NCBI GenBank assembly: GCA_009746045.1
Contig: RPFO01000080.1
Location: forward strand, 8,817,628 to 8,881,627
DNA: 64,000 nt
Direction: 5' to 3'
Source of the DNA: Mesostigma viride
Taxonomy: Eukaryota > Streptophyta > Mesostigmatophyceae > Mesostigmatales > Mesostigmataceae
Shown: positions 10,066 through 22,979 of the stretch, piece by piece
How the letters are laid out: every line of letters begins with the position of its first letter
Numbering within the stretch: position 1 is the first letter of the stretch
Notes under the pieces: model-generated
What the model was told of the DNA's origin: nothing
The model's database searches: none
The model's input: only the letters and a program-made list of their open reading frames with translations
Program-made: the position numbers and the translations under genes

Positions 10066-12328
10066 GCCCTGGACGCCCGGGCGGACGTCGACGAGCTGGA
10101 CCAGGGTGCCCCCAACGCAGCCATTTTTGCGGGCTTTGCGGCCCGTGCCCCGTTGCTGGCGGCCCGGCACCTGCCGGTCATGCCCCGCCGCCGCCCCGGC
10201 CCGCTCTACCGCCAGGACCCCAAGGTCTTGGCCGCCCGGCACCGCCTCAAGCGTAACCGGGACCCGCTGCAGAAACCAATGATTGCTCAAGGCCGCCCTT
10301 GTGGAGGCCTACGAGCACGCTCAGGACGCGGAGGCGGCCCAGTGCATCGCGGATGCCAAGGCCTGCCAGGCCCGCAACCAGGGCAAGGACATGTGGTACC
10401 ACCTCGACCGGCTCGGAGGCCGGCGGCAGCGCACCCCGGTGGAGCACACGGGGGACGGCACGGCGCCGGTCAGCCTTGACCGCTGGTTGGCCCACAATGT
10501 TTCCTTGACCGGTGGGGCTCGCGCCCCCCCCCCGCCGCTGCACCCCGAGACGGCCGCCCGCCTCGGGGTCGCCGGACCCCCGCCGCCGCCAGCGCCCCCC
10601 TCCTCGGCCGCGGACTACCAAGTCCCCGCCTTGCAGGAGGGCTGCCTTGCCACTGACGACGTCGTACCCCCCTTCACTTTGAAGGAATTGGACGGCGCCC
10701 TTGCTCGCCTGCGGTACGACGCAGCGGTCGGTGCCGACCACCTTTCTGCTGAGCTGCTGAAGACCCCTGATCTGGCGGTTAGGGATCTTCTGCTGGCGTT
10801 CTGCAACCGTGTCCTGCTCTCTGACGAGCCTCCGCCTGCTGAGTGGCAGACGGCCATCCGCGTCATGCTGTACAAGAAGGGCTCTGCTGCTGACCCCGGC
10901 AACTACCGGGGTGTCTGCCTCCAGAGCGCCGCGCTGAAGGTCTTCATGCGCATGATGCTGCACAGGCTCCGCGCCGCGCTGGACCCACACCTGGGTGAGT
11001 CTCAGATGGGTTTCCGTCGTGGTCGTAACACTGTCATGGCTGTGTTTGTCGCGCGCCGGTTGATGGAGGAGGTGCGTCGACTTCCCCCTGACAGTTTGCC
11101 ATTGGTCTTCATTTTTGTTGACTATATCAAGGCCTTTGACACGGTTCTCTGGGAGGCTCTTTGGGCCATCCTAGCTCTGGATCGGGTACCACCTGCGTTT
11201 ATTGCTGCCATTCGCCGACTGTATGAGGGCTCACAGGCAGTAGTGCGGACTGCGGAGGGCACCACTCCACCATTCCCCCTTCACCACGGGGTGTGGCAAG
11301 GTTGTGTCCTGTCCCCATACCTGTTCATTATTGTCGTGGATCACGTCATGCGCCGGGCACGTGCGCGCTTTACTGCTCTTAAGGGGTTCGAGCCAGGCTT
11401 GGACATCCTTAACGTGAAAGAGCACGGCGGGGTTAGACCTGGGTACCGCCTTGCCGACCTGATTTATGCGGATGATACCACCCTCATCGAGAGCCCCGAG
11501 CACATTCAGACCTGGCTGGACTGCCTGGGCCTGGAGGCGCGGGCGGTGGGGTTGGAGATTAGTGTCAAGACTGAGGCGATGGTGATCGGGGCATCCAGTA
11601 AACCACCGCTGCCGCGCCTGCTCGACGGGACGGAGGTCCCGTTCCGCGACCGCTTCAAGCTGTTGGGGAGCTGGCTTCCTGACACCGCCGACGATGTGGA
11701 CACCCGCATCGCCCTCGCCTGGGCCAAGCTCCGTTCGCTCACACCTTACTGGCGCTCGAAGGGCCTGGACGGGCACCGCAAACGCATGCTCTTCAAGGTC
11801 CTCGTCCTCACGGTGCTCACGTATGGCGCCGAGGCGTGGACCCTCCCACCCAAACTGGCAGCTCGGCTCGACGGCACAGTTTACAGGATGCTCCGGCAGG
11901 TCCTTAACGTAGGTTTTTCCGAGCGTCCGTCATCAGAGTCTTTGTATCATGGCATGCCCCGTGTTTCGGACGAGATTAGGCAGCGTAGGATAGCATTTGT
12001 AGGACACCTTGCCCACACCAGCCAGGTCGACACCACCCTTGGTCTGGCCGGCCCCCAGCGGCTTGGACAGCCAGGGCGGCATATTCTGACCTGGCCTGGC
12101 CCCGCGGACATTCCCCAAAGGGTAGGGAAACCTGTCACCAACTACGTTCAGATGTTGCTGGACGACCTAGTGGTCCCAGCCCAGTTTGAGCACCGCATCC
12201 ACTCTCTCTCCCGTCTTTGGACTGCCATGCAGGACAAGACGCGGTGGAAGAAGATTGTCAAGGCGCACACGCCCGACCCTGTGGGCAAGCCACCTCCCCC
12301 CAAGCGGAGGAGGCGTTTTGATGAGTAG
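10066..12328 (+). pseudogene. LINE ORF2, reverse transcriptase part
   Basis: After the insertion the protein resumes (MALDARADVDELDQGAP) in a frame that shifts once near 10275. It then reads openly from about 10283 to the stop at 12328. RT landmarks, counted from 10283, are VMLYKKGSAADPGNYRG, motif A VDYIKAFD (Asp280), GVWQGCVLSPYLF, and the catalytic YADD (395-398, bases 11465-11476). A thumb region and a C-terminal basic tail (GKPPPPKRRRRFDE) follow. It would perform target-primed reverse transcription. Without the upstream endonuclease in the same chain this copy is non-functional. Confidence 0.9.
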
Positions 12329-12461
12329 TGTAGTTAGGCTTTTCTAGATAGAGTTAGGATAGTTCGATCACGCGGCTTCCTCCTGGCACCCCATACATCA
12401 TGGAATATGTGCTACATGACCCCCCCACGGAGGCATGTTATAATTTAATTTAATTTTTTTA

Positions 12462-12957
12462 ATCCCGGCCACCAATGCTCATGGGAAACACTTACTGCTT
12501 GTCAAGCTACAGTAGCCTTACCCCCAAAAAGCGCAGGGAGGGTGGGCGGGAAAAGAATAGAGGCAGACCTTGGCTAGATGGGTTTGTTTTTGTCTTTTTT
12601 GCGTGTCACGCGGCCTTGGCCAGGCCAGCATTTTCTCACCACACAAATTTTGCGCCTGACAGATTATGCAAATTGGCCAATAGGCATGGTAATTACTACG
12701 AATCCTAGACGGTGGCAGGTTTGTATCTCAAGGTAGCTCTCGCCACCTGGCCAGCAAACTGGCCAAATCTTTTGCCGCTGCCGATCCGGGTCAGGCCGCA
12801 CCAGCCTCAAAAGGTATGTCACGTGAACACTATGACCTAGCAGTTGTAGCCACCCTTCTATATCACTATAAAGAAACTACGTTCACAAAACCACAGTTCT
12901 ATATTGACCGTGGAACTCCAGGGTAACCAGACAATGAGTGGAGCACATCCAAAAGGC
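12462..12957 (-). repeat. Inverted copies of element A repeat T
   Basis: 12464-12530 continues the repeat-T copy interrupted by the LINE (reverse complement of about 3705-3775). After about 170 unrelated bases, 12706-12957 is a second inverted match covering about 3755-4058 (CCTAGACGGTGGCAGG to GGTAACCAG), diverged by many substitutions. Together they look like the terminal region of an inverted element A relative. Confidence 0.7.
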
Positions 12958-13916
12958 CTCCGTAAGTATAAGTAAGTACTTGCGTGTCATTGGCATGCCA
13001 CGGAGTACTATGCTAATCTTATTAGAAAATAATTACACGAAAGTTACAAAAATCGTCTGCATCATTAATTAATTAATTAATAGACACGTGACTGCGTCAC
13101 ATGAGCATAAGTCCTCAGTGGGAGGGGAACATGCATGGGATGGAATGGATGGTGTAAGCTATCTAGGGCCTAGTTGCAGGGGTGTGGGCACCGCGGCCCG
13201 AATCGCTATGAATGCCATACGCGGTCACACGCGGAGCCCCCACAGACTTGGGGGTGGTCTCCTTCATCACTACTGGTCTCCTTCATCACTTCTGCATCAT
13301 GCCCCAACCATATCAAGGAGACAACCAATTAATTAAGGAGACAACCAGCGCATGTAGTCACTAGAGGGGGATATATTCCTTATCTGAGCTGTCCTCTACT
13401 GTAACGGCAGACGAGGCGGTAGTGTAGCGGCTATCCTCAGAGGCAATAACCTGCACCTGCGGCCTTCTATCCTGCATACTAGCAGTGGGCCGCGGGGCCC
13501 GTGGGGATAAAACGGGAGCATGCCCCTCAGGAAGGTGCTTATTGCAGACGGCAGCCCGTTTCTCCTTGTCTATCATGCGGGCGCCGAGTATACAGATAGT
13601 CCCAGAAGCCCTGCATTCTCAAGCAGTTGTGTCGCATAGGTCCGGGTTGCGCCGCATCGGTACGGGGCGCGCGTAAGTTTGCCCCGTGCTGTTATGTAGG
13701 GTACGCGAGTATCATACGTCTGACTATTCATACGTCAATCATACGTTTGGCCTCATTCATGTGTCATTCATACTGCATTAAATACGTGCCCCCCCCCCCC
13801 CCCTGCCAAAGTGCAGCTTGCAAGCGCGACTGCCTTCAAGATGCAAGAATGAAGGATAAGAAACTGCCATGGACTATGCATCCAGGCTTATGCTCACGTA
13901 ACGCCCCTCGCTGCAG
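12958..13916. other. No gene seen; short repeats only
   Basis: It holds (TTAA)n near 13066-13081 and paired GGTCTCCTTCATCACT motifs at 13253-13290. Two AAGGAGACAACCA motifs at 13315-13350 belong to a dispersed motif seen also near 23818, 26465-26625 and 27626. A run of C lies at 13789-13803. The short open frames have no family likeness. Confidence 0.5.
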
Positions 13917-14598
13917 ATGTGGCAGCTGTGGGCCGCACGCTGGCTGCTGAGCTCCCCGCCATTTCCACCGCCACCTCCACCCTCCTCACCTCCACCCCAC
14001 CCCCCCACCGCCTCCACCGACGCCATCACCGCCCAGCTCCGCGACATCGACAAGCGCCTCCAGGACAACGCCATCGCCATCGAGTGCCTGCAAAACACCG
14101 CAGGCCTCACCGCCCAGGCGGTGAAGGACATTGCCGCCAAGCCAGCCCCCGCTGGCCCGGCTGGCAATGCCCCTCCCACCCAGACCTGGGCGGACATGCT
14201 CAAGCAACACACCACCTCCACCACCTCCACCACCTCCGCCGTCGCAGCACAACTACAGCAGCAGACGCTCGACCTCCGCGAGGAGGCCGAGATCGCCGAG
14301 GGCAGCCTCAACGTCATCGTCAAGAACTTCGACCTGGTGGAAGGTGAGAATTCCGTGACGCTTGCACAGGCGTTTGAGAGAGAAATCCTTGGTCGCATGG
14401 GCCTTCTTGGTGAGATCAAGCTGGTCGCCCACCGCCTTCCCCGCTCGTGGGGTAAGGCAGGGGCGCCCCCGCTTCTTCTCACATTTATAAGAACCCGGCG
14501 GACAAGATTTCTTTTCTCAGACGCCGCAAGCGGCTCGAGAAGACTCACTTCACCCTGGACGACGACTTGACCCTGGCGCAGCAACAACGGCACAGTTA
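13917..14598 (+). pseudogene. LINE ORF1-like fragment (second LINE family)
   Basis: The frame has a Pro-rich start, then TAQLRDIDKRLQDNAIAIEC (coiled-coil-like), then SLNVIVKNFDLVEGENSVTL, an RRM-type start resembling NIILKDFDKD of the nearby LINE ORF1. It then has AHRLPRSWGKA. Near 14475 the likely C-terminus (FLRRRKRLEKTHFTLDDDLT) moves to another frame and stops at 14598. No ORF2 follows, so it is a truncated copy. Evidence is limited to domain layout. Confidence 0.5.
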
Positions 14599-15449
14599 AA
14601 CAGAGCAGATTTGGGGCTAAAAGCATTCATACAGCAGGCATGGAAAATTGCTGCAAGAGGCACTGATGTCACTGATACACTCGTGAAACAACGATGTATA
14701 AACGACAGATTCCCGTGCAAACGACATGCAAACACGTTGCCGTACCTGGCTCGATCACGACCTTTCGGGGTTCTGCTGGACAGGACCCTCATATCTCACA
14801 CGGGCTAATGCTTTCCAGGCGTAGGCCGCCATAGCCGTATAATAATTAATGCATGCATCAGCCATGATTACCAGTTTTATGTTCTGTGCAAAGATTACCT
14901 ATAAACGCATACGAATTCACAGGGACGCTGCTGCAGATGTCCCGTACCAAAACTGGGTGCTCGGGCTGGCGCAGAATGCCCGGCTGCCATAAGAAGAAAA
15001 TCGAAATATGAAATGCAATTACTCATCTGGTGCTGGTGACCAAGAAATCAGTAATTTAGTACCTGTATTTTCCCAATGCTATACATCTGGCCACCCCTGA
15101 CCTACAAAAATCACGCATCATCATTCTGAGCAACATTCTGAACCGTTACAAGCCGCGAGACGCAAATTTCCTTGATAACGGCACGCTGGCAACCATATCT
15201 AGTTACGCGCGCGCGATCGGTGAAATTTTCCCGCCAAAGTCACGTGATGCTTTCTCTATACACATTGTAATTACCAGGCTATGGCGAATATTACCCCCAA
15301 ACCTATGCATCACCTTCGCCCCTAAGTGTTCCCAGACCCACCGGACAACTTCCCTCCGTCACGGGTGGCGCGGGGCTCCTGGAACTAAGCGCCACGCCAC
15401 TGGGGGTCAAACACTTCAATATATCGAACTGTTTCCTGATTATGGGTTA
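14599..15449. other. No gene seen
   Basis: AT-balanced sequence without a supported open frame, RNA gene or repeat. Confidence 0.5.
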
Positions 15450-17250
15450 ACCCTTGGATGGTGTCCAACTGGTTCCTAAAAGTAGTTACCAGTTGCACTT
15501 TGCATTATAAGGTCCACAAACCAACCTAATAACAGTTTTACCATCCATATTGGGACCAAAGCACACACATACATGTAGTTACTTGGGGGTCATGCCATTG
15601 GTCATGTTGCACTGTCCTATGGGTACATATTTAAGGACCCCCCCCCCAGGGCGGGGCGCTGGGTGCGAGACATGACACACTCAGTATCATGCATTATTGG
15701 ACGTTTAGACGGTGAAGTTGACCCTGGCCTCGTAAAGGCAGTTGCACAGGTAGCTGGGCATGGCTATACTGAACACTGACACCGGAGCTAGGTTGTCCCA
15801 GCTAGGGACCCATCAGGCAGATCTAAAAATAGCTGGTCACTAAAAATAGGGACCAGTTTCCTTGGTACAATTGCTGTCATTACAAGACAAGTTTCCTAGT
15901 CCATATTGTCGAAAAGCATCATAGATGGCAAGGCATGCGTAGTTTCATCAATCCCAGCCTACAGAACATGCACTATAGCACCCAAACATAGATAACAACG
16001 CCAATGCACAGCTGCACTCCTACGTATCATGGCATGGTACAAGGGTGAAGACTATAGCCAACACACTAACTACCTTATGCTCATTTTTTCTCACATGGCG
16101 ATGCTCTAATAAGGGTGTTCCAAAAGGCCTAGCATGGTGACAATACTAGTTGCAGCTCATTTTATGCTGGGCTTGCAATATTAGCCGGCAATATTAGCGC
16201 GCTAATCATACGAAGCAACAACACAGCAACAAGAGGCATTGTCACGGTAGTGGTGATCTTTGAGCTTTACATGTTGCCGTGTAAAGCTCAAAATCATCAC
16301 TAACGTGCGGCTTCAACTATATTTCATGTTGGTGTGAAGAAATAAAACCATAGGGTAGCTAGCAAGGGCTAATAGTAAGTATGACACTTAGTCTGCCAAG
16401 GCCCAAGTGCACACGTCGCAAGGGGGTGCAAGGGGCTGTGTTATACATGCATCCAAAACATGAGAAACGATCTCCACGTGCATGGCCAAAGTGAAAGAAT
16501 ATAGAGACAATGCGCTGACATGGTGTTTTATGCCAGCAAGGCACTGGGGCTTCCATGCTTGTTACATGGAGTGACTGCACAATGGCGCACGCTTCCCATA
16601 CCAGGAAAGCAAAAAGGCCAACCTAAAACAGGTCCGAATACCAATTGTCTTGAAGTTCTTAGGCAGTAAAAACCATCGTGATACCATAAAACACTTTTCT
16701 AAATGTTATATCAATCATTATTTTAGTATATTTGGTGTAAACACGGCTAATCATGAAGAAAACGGATGAAAAACTGATCGCAGTGGTTGTGTGCAACAAC
16801 CACATTTGACCAATCCATAGAGTAGTAAAATAGTGACTTTTAGCCTATCAAATTTTCGATTACAGGTCCAAGAATACTTACCGAACGATAGAACAGCTTT
16901 ACCTTGTCAATGGCCGACACTGGGATACTAAACTGCGCCAGGTCGAAACCGCAAATTATGGGTCTTGCGGGAGTTAGCACGCCGGAGGCAAGAAGGTGCC
17001 TCGCGACTTTCCCGGCCCAATGATGAGAGCTAATGGAATATGCGAGACACAATATATAAAAACTATTCGTGGCGAAACATCCCATGCATGATACGACGTA
17101 CGTCAAACATAATTTATACGTCAAACAACAAGATCTAGCTCCATCATCACCGCCCAGACAAAACACGCGTCCTGCTGCAATAAAATCCAGCCCGAGATAA
17201 CTGCGCGTGACTGCACGGCTATAGCATTTTTATAACGTATAAATTATGCC
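15450..17250 (-). repeat. Dispersed repeat N, diverged copy
   Basis: Several blocks match 24144-25262 in the same order. They are the segment with GGGACCAAAGCACAC near 15550, the CAAGGGGGTGCAAGGGG block near 16418, CAGCAAGGCACTGGGG near 16533, and the block ending GCTATAGCATTTTT near 17218. The relative at 24-25 kb lies inside a 3.4-kb element with terminal inverted repeats, so this is probably a decayed copy of that transposon's interior. A remnant exon is annotated separately. Confidence 0.6.
16882..16941 (-). pseudogene. Remnant first exon of the repeat-N gene
   Basis: On the minus strand LAQFSIPVSAIDKVKLFYRS is followed directly by GTAAGT. At 24909-24968 the relative reads MAQFSVPADTVNKVKSLYHS, followed by GTAAGT. 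The 20 codons and the splice donor are conserved with mainly conservative changes, while the surrounding DNA is more diverged. That argues for former coding function. The ATG is lost here. Gene identity is unknown. Confidence 0.4.
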
Positions 17251-18677
17251 TACAAAATGTGTAACGGATCCATGCATCGCTGCTCCTACACCAATCAATT
17301 TTCTGCACCGCCATAGCCTCAAAGTTGCATGCGCGTCAATATTTTACATCCACGTTTCGTCCCATTTTACTGGGTACCCCCTGTACTTTGGTACTTCATG
17401 CCTCCCTGTACACTGGTCCAAATATAGTGATGTCCGGTTGCAAGCTGGTAGTACACATCTAGATCTAGCAGCAGATCTAATAATATCATGGATACTACTT
17501 CTGGCATTCGCGCCAGCTCGGTTCTAAAACTGGTTACGATTTGTAGTTACCAGTAAAACTAGAAATAGGTAGCAGTACCATTTAAGGTTTAAGCATAGAA
17601 CAAAGCAGTTATCAACCAATATGTCCTGATTCTCACATTTCAGCCGATGTCGTTGTCTCATTTATAATACATTGAAACTCTAACATAAGACATGATGAGA
17701 TAACCAAGTCGGCTGATGGCATCCTTATGTAACCCCTAAATGGGCACAAATACTGCCGATGCATCGGCTGTAACTTCACAATTTTGCAAACCAGATGCCA
17801 TCCAACCTATACCCATAATAATCCAATGGCTGTCCTTGGGGGCCAAGCATGTCCATGAGTTGCCCTTCAGGTTGACATATCACAACCTTACACATCTGCA
17901 GGGTAGGCCATGTATAACTACCGTCAAAGTCAGGGGGGTCAAGTCGCGCACATTCATTTTTGGTAGAATGTGCATTTTGAATTATGTTATAAGACCTAGG
18001 CACCTATCACTTCAGGGATGAAAAACAACTAGTTGCTGAACAGTTTGAGCCAAGTGATTGGGGTCATCATTTGGTTGGGTATACCAGCACTTACACCCAG
18101 TACAGCCAATAGGGGTACCGTTGGTAAAAAGCAACCAAGAGGGTAGGGGCGGGCATACTACCTCAGTACTTATATGGCCACCCACCATGCCATACATTTC
18201 CCTTCCACAATGATGGGGAAACATAACTGCATCATCACACTGCCCTTTAACATGGCACGTATGTGCAGGTACCACCTTGTCCATGCACGTAGGTAACGTG
18301 GTACGGATACCCTACACAAGGCATGCATTCTAGGAGGCAGGCACCAACAAACTAGTGATTCCAGCCTATTTGAGCTTGCCCTAGCAAGGATAAACTAGGC
18401 CTAACTAAGCTGCTATAGCTTGCCAGGTGATGGCCAGCACATGCACCTGGTGGCACATGCTGACAATGGAAAGCTTTTACTCATCATTTACATTCTTGAT
18501 GATGCCACAGAGACCGGCCAACTGCCTCAGTGACACTCATGCAATATGCGTGTGGGAAATGTATAACATGCATATATGGTGGAGGTATTCAAACCATACA
18601 GCCTCTCACTAAAACTTATCACCATCACACTGTGGCAGGTCTACTGACTGAGGGAAGCATCTAAAAATGGTGTTTTG
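17251..18677. other. No confident gene; eroded minus-strand open stretches
   Basis: Minus-strand frames at 18284-18012 (with PSWLLFTNGTPIGCTGCKCW) and 18003-17776 (with GQLMDMLGPQGQPLDYYGYR) read like protein and may be parts of one decayed coding region. I recognise no family, and they could be chance. Confidence 0.25.
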
Positions 18678-19142
18678 GTTGATCTTACGATCTGGATTCC
18701 CTGATTTGCGACTAAGGGGAGCGGAGTGCGAGTCGGTGCCGCTGCCTCATGGCTGATCTGCGAGAAATGCTCCTGCAAAGGGTGAAAGTCCCTGCAAATG
18801 ACCTCTGGACTGCTTCCAAGTACTTGGATGTAGTTCAAAGTACTTCATTGGTACTACAGGGTAGTACAATCTACTTCAAACTAGTTCAAACTAGCTCAGG
18901 CTAGTAAAGATTCGATCAGGTGTAGCACAACCTGCCTAGGAGGTGGTATGACCACCTGGGTTGAAGTAGACAGTGACTAAACGTAGAACAATGTCGAAAG
19001 AATCAGTACAAATGGGTTCTTTGTAGTTCAGTGGCACCTGGGCGCCGCGCCAGTACTGTACCGGACTTGCATCCGTCACCGTGCGCATGCAATGCAGCCA
19101 ATTTATTGAGGAAGACATGGCGGCGCATGCTTTATCAGTTTT
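18678..19142 (+). repeat. Terminal direct repeat R, 5' copy of B1
   Basis: It starts GTTGATCTTACGATCTGG and ends TTTATCAGTTTT. It is 473 bp in the fullest copies (34403-34875, 35921-36392, 40077-40549, 48639-49111) and 465 bp here owing to an 8-bp deletion near 19030. It is followed by the gag leader. Confidence 0.9.
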
Positions 19143-19235
19143 CTTTGCCGTTTCTTGGTAAAAATCACTCGTTCTTTTTGCGCTCTTTAAAGCTCGATAA
19201 TTTCCACGTCATATTAAGTGATTTCGCAGCAAAAA

Positions 19236-20271
19236 ATGGGGTCGAATGAGCCCATTCCGAGAGGTTTCGCGCAAACTGCACGAAATCTTTATTTTGCAGC
19301 AAATAAGGATAGCACTTCGTTGGCCACTTTGATAGTGGGTTCCCTCGGTCCTGCCTACAAGGCAAGACTTGCAGCTTCTTCAAAAAGTCCCTTAGACTCA
19401 TTAGGACGGTATTTGGTGAGTGTGGGATATGAAATAGAAGCTAGCAGCGAGCCAGCACAACTGGGAAAGAATATCGCGTTTTCCTTGGAGCACAAACTGC
19501 AAGAGGGGTTCCTGGCCGAAATGGGGGCCGAGGAGGGCTTCGTAGGCTCTGAGGAGGCCGAAGATATGTTGGGGGACATGTCTGGGGCCTCTGGAGATGA
19601 GCAGAATGATGGGGCGCCTCAAGCTGCGAATTTTTCCAATGATTTGGCAAAAACTGCGGCAACCATGGGCAACATGAGCATAGAAGCCCTAGGATCGGCT
19701 CAGGAGACTGGCGCAGGTCTCCCAGGGGGTGGGGAGACTGTTGGCAGAGGTGCCACGCCATTTGCTGGGCGAGGGAAGGTGGTGGGAGGCACCCCCTTGG
19801 TGGCTGGAGGGGCCAGGGGAAAGGGGGTAGGGGGCACGGCCCCAACTGTGGTGGGGGGGCGCAGCGGTGGCAAGGGAGGGGCTGCGGGGGCCCACCTGTT
19901 GGCCATGGACCCCTCCATGATGGCCCGCATGGGCGCCGTCATGGGTGGACAGGGGGTGATGGGTGCGGGGGGGGTGGGGGGGGGCCCTGCCGGCTTGCAG
20001 GGAGGAGGGCACCCCCCATTGGGCCCTGCACTGCGAGTGCCGGGTGGGCACACCCCTCAAACCCACCCCGGGATAGCCCCACTGTGGGCTGGTGGCCTGC
20101 ACGCCACGGGGGTAGCCCCTCCATGGGGGTACACCAGTGGGGCAGGGGAAGGAGCAGTGCCAGGGGGCGGTTACTGGGTGCCTGCACCCCCCCCGGGGTA
20201 CTGGGGAGCCGGGTGGCCGGGGGCTGGAGGCCCAGGCACTGGGGAAGAGCCCCGGGGCGGCCAGGGGGGAT
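19236..20271 (+). pseudogene. Gag of B1, N-terminal part, cut by the cargo
   Basis: The first ATG in frame is at 19236 (MGSNEPIPRGFAQ). Residues about 10-90 (NLYFAANKDSTSLATLIVGS, then LGPAYKARL) align by eye with the Gag N-terminus of element C (KSYFQGGKELLTTLKFLTEYLGPNWAQRL), an alpha-helical block likely to be capsid-like. An acidic stretch follows, then a long Gly/Pro-rich, probably disordered region. The frame runs into the inverted-repeat cargo at 20272 and stops at 20276. The rest of Gag resumes after 29902. Confidence 0.7.
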
Positions 20272-20316
20272 CATAGCAATACCCCACCACACTCATCGAA
20301 AATGGCTGTGTTTGAG

Positions 20317-21760
20317 ACCCCCCGAAAAACACCGGTTCCATCAAGGTACATTAACTTTGTTCGTCCGATTTCGGCCGTTTTTTCCATCGACGCACCTGGC
20401 TTCGAGTTCAAACCTTACTTCGAACCTACTTCAGATCCGGACTTAATTACCTCGGATCAAAACGGGAGGGAAAACGGTTAAAAAGGGTAGAAAAACGGAA
20501 ACCAACGGATCGAAACGGAAACGTGACCGGGACGAACTGACCGACAGACCGGGGGTTACAGGGGCGGACACGCGACGGTCACTGCCGGTTACGAGCTGGG
20601 CATTACAGTGACCGAGACTCGGAGGTCGTCATCTCGATTTTTCCCGCGACACCACAGACGAAAACGACGAAAACACCCATGGCGGTCGAGTATCAGCTAG
20701 CGTTTTGAAACTTGCGTCACTGCAGCCGCTCGAGGTGTCAAAACGAAGCTTACATCACGGTTAATCCATGGAATAATTTTGGAATGATAAGAGCTGTGAT
20801 TGCGACGAGGGAATAGAACGGGACAAATTGTTTTTTGCAGCGCACCATTTTTTTCGCGAAAACCAGATTTCTCGGTGGTACGTGCCTAAAAGTCCTGGTT
20901 ACGAGAGGAGATGAAAATCCCGGCACGATAGCTCATATTATGCGTTACAATATCCCCGAAAACGTTAGTGTTTTCGTTTTCTGAGTTTCGCTTTTTATTA
21001 TCCGGCGTTCGCCTGAATAAATATGGGGTGCGAAATCCGTCTGTTTCTTGCTTCGTACAATACATGTCTTTGTCGTCAGATCATTAGCTCTTTAGGCTAT
21101 GCCCGACCTTCCTGTACTGCCCAGCCTGCGGCAATAAGCCAGCAGGACATATGGCGTGCCCAAGATTCCGCGCAAACGTCGCTAATGGTCTTCCGAATGT
21201 GCAGTAAGTGCGGTAAAAGCTGCGAAAATTGCTTATTATGGCAGTAGAAAGCTCTTTGCGACCGTGTTTTCCAAGCGAGTTCATTGTTCCTTTGACGCTA
21301 GATACAAAAGGCAAAGGGGGTCGTCATTTTTTATTAGTCGGCAATGCGGTTTCGAGATGTGATGGGTCGGGCAGACGACCACGCCACGACCCGCTGGGCT
21401 CACGCTTCGCATCTCCCGGCAGCCATAAAGAAGCGCAGATTAAGCGAGGTGAGCGAGCTAGAGGCCCCAGAGTCGTTGCTAAGGCAAGGCAGCTTCTCAA
21501 AGGGTAGAGAGCTGGATTAATAAGACTTTCTCAAGGGCATTATGCAGTGGTTATTGCCACCTTGTCCAGATATTTGCCCTTGTCTTTCTGATTTATATAC
21601 TGTTTCAAAGAGGGAAAGGAGAACGTTTGCGACGTTGTTTCTCATTCATTACTATGAAGAAAATGCCTTTGCAATTGCTTACAACGAGATGGAAGCTGCC
21701 TCACGCAAATTAGCCAGGCAATGCAAGTGATGCAAGGTGAGGCCATGCATGGCTGATATT
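20317..21760. other. Cargo left arm, no recognised gene
   Basis: AT-moderate unique-looking DNA. Small open frames occur (for example 21023-21247, with a CxxC...CxxC-like MCSKCGKSCENC), but none is supported by homology or splice signals. The cysteine pattern alone is weak evidence for a zinc-binding remnant. Confidence 0.4.
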
Positions 21761-21769
21761 GCCTTCATG

Positions 21770-22030
21770 CGTGAGTTGAGCAGGTGGCTGGCTGGGCGTG
21801 TGGCTGGCTAGGTGAGCGGGGCGTTTATGGGGGGTTGCGATGGTGCGGACATGCGAGGGCAAATGGGCGGGCTCATGCCTAGCTGGTTTGGGTGTTGGGT
21901 AGTTAGGTGGTTCGGTAATTGGGTTGTCGAGTGGTTAGGTGGTTGTGTTGCTGGGTGACTGGTTGGTTGGTTGGTTGGTTGGTTGGTTGGTTGCCCAGGA
22001 AGTCTTGTGTGGGAGGCTTAGGCTATAGAT
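21770..22030. repeat. GT-rich low-complexity DNA, left block
   Basis: It contains TGGTTGGTTGG and GGTGGTTGGG-type runs. The same texture resumes at 25490-26380 on the other side of the 3.4-kb inverted-repeat element, which therefore inserted into a GT-rich tract. The G-rich strand could form quadruplexes. Confidence 0.8.
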
Positions 22031-22979
22031 GCTTCAAGGGATGCCTAGGCGTAGGTGGGTTCAATGGCAGGTGGCTGGCTGAAAGGTGAATGCCTTGGTT
22101 ACAGGGGTCACCCGCAGTATCGCAACAAGAATCGCAACTCAAAAAAAAATATTTTATCATCCACTTCGATTAAGGGCAGGTATGGGCACACCATGGCACC
22201 TTCACTTTTCAAAAGTGATGTTTGGATGAAAAATGGGAGCGTGCTCGAGTATCGCAACACCTAGTTCCGCAACTGAAAACCCACCAATTCTAGAGTTCCG
22301 CAATGCAACACAATCGCAACAAACCTGGCAAGTATACCAAAAGTACGCCGTACACGTGCGCCGGAAGGAATAAATTGTCGCCAATCGGCGTGCAGGATCC
22401 GATATGTACTTGCAATAGTTACCGCCGTTGACGATTGATTGGCCGCGCGGTGTTCAGTTCAGTTCAGTGGGATTCATCGCGCGGAATTCAGTGCAATAAT
22501 GAACAAAAACATAAGTGTGCCGCCTCTTCATTGAATAATCAACGACCTATAATTAGTCTACAACCACTAACCTTTCGTTATCAAACAGTTCCCTAATCAT
22601 CACGCGCGTCATCGTCTCGTCATTGCGCGTCATTACCCCGTCATTGTCCCGCCGACATTACACAGCTATGGTCTTGAGGTATAGTCGGCGCCGTGGCATG
22701 TTAAACAAACTGCGTTGTTTCATTCACAGTGTGGTTTCATTATGTCGCTCTTTCGAACGGGGATGCATTAGGCAACAATACTGGACAGATTCTGAAAGAG
22801 GGTGTGTTTGTGAAGTGGGGATGGCAGCGGCCCAGCATTTGCTGGCCGTGCGGGTGCAACTTTGAGGCGACTACATATATCGCCCTGAACCGTCTTTGTT
22901 AAAGCGGTGAGACAGTCCAGTGTTACAGTCCGGCCGCAGGCCGGGCAAGGGAAATGCTGTGTTCACCATGATGCTGCGG

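Larger units (their letters stand above)
6380..12461 (+). mobile_element. L1-type LINE with ORF1 and ORF2, split by an inverted-repeat element
   Basis: A near full-length non-LTR retrotransposon. It is bounded by a perfect 12-bp target duplication, ATCCCGGCCACC, at 6368-6379 and 12462-12473. Its 5' end starts with five copies of GTGACACC(G), and its 3' end is an A/T-rich TAATTTAATTT tail. ORF1 is RRM-like, and ORF2 carries an APE endonuclease and a YADD reverse transcriptase. ORF1 has a frameshift. ORF2 is broken by a 785-bp insertion and a frameshift, so the copy is inactive. Fragments of its 3' end recur inverted at 26750-26996 and about 27372-27620. Confidence 0.92.

Noticed and set aside
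21183-21240. Zinc-finger-like CSKCGKSCENC peptide
   Set aside because: It is in a 74-codon frame with no other support, and the cysteine spacing alone is not convincing.
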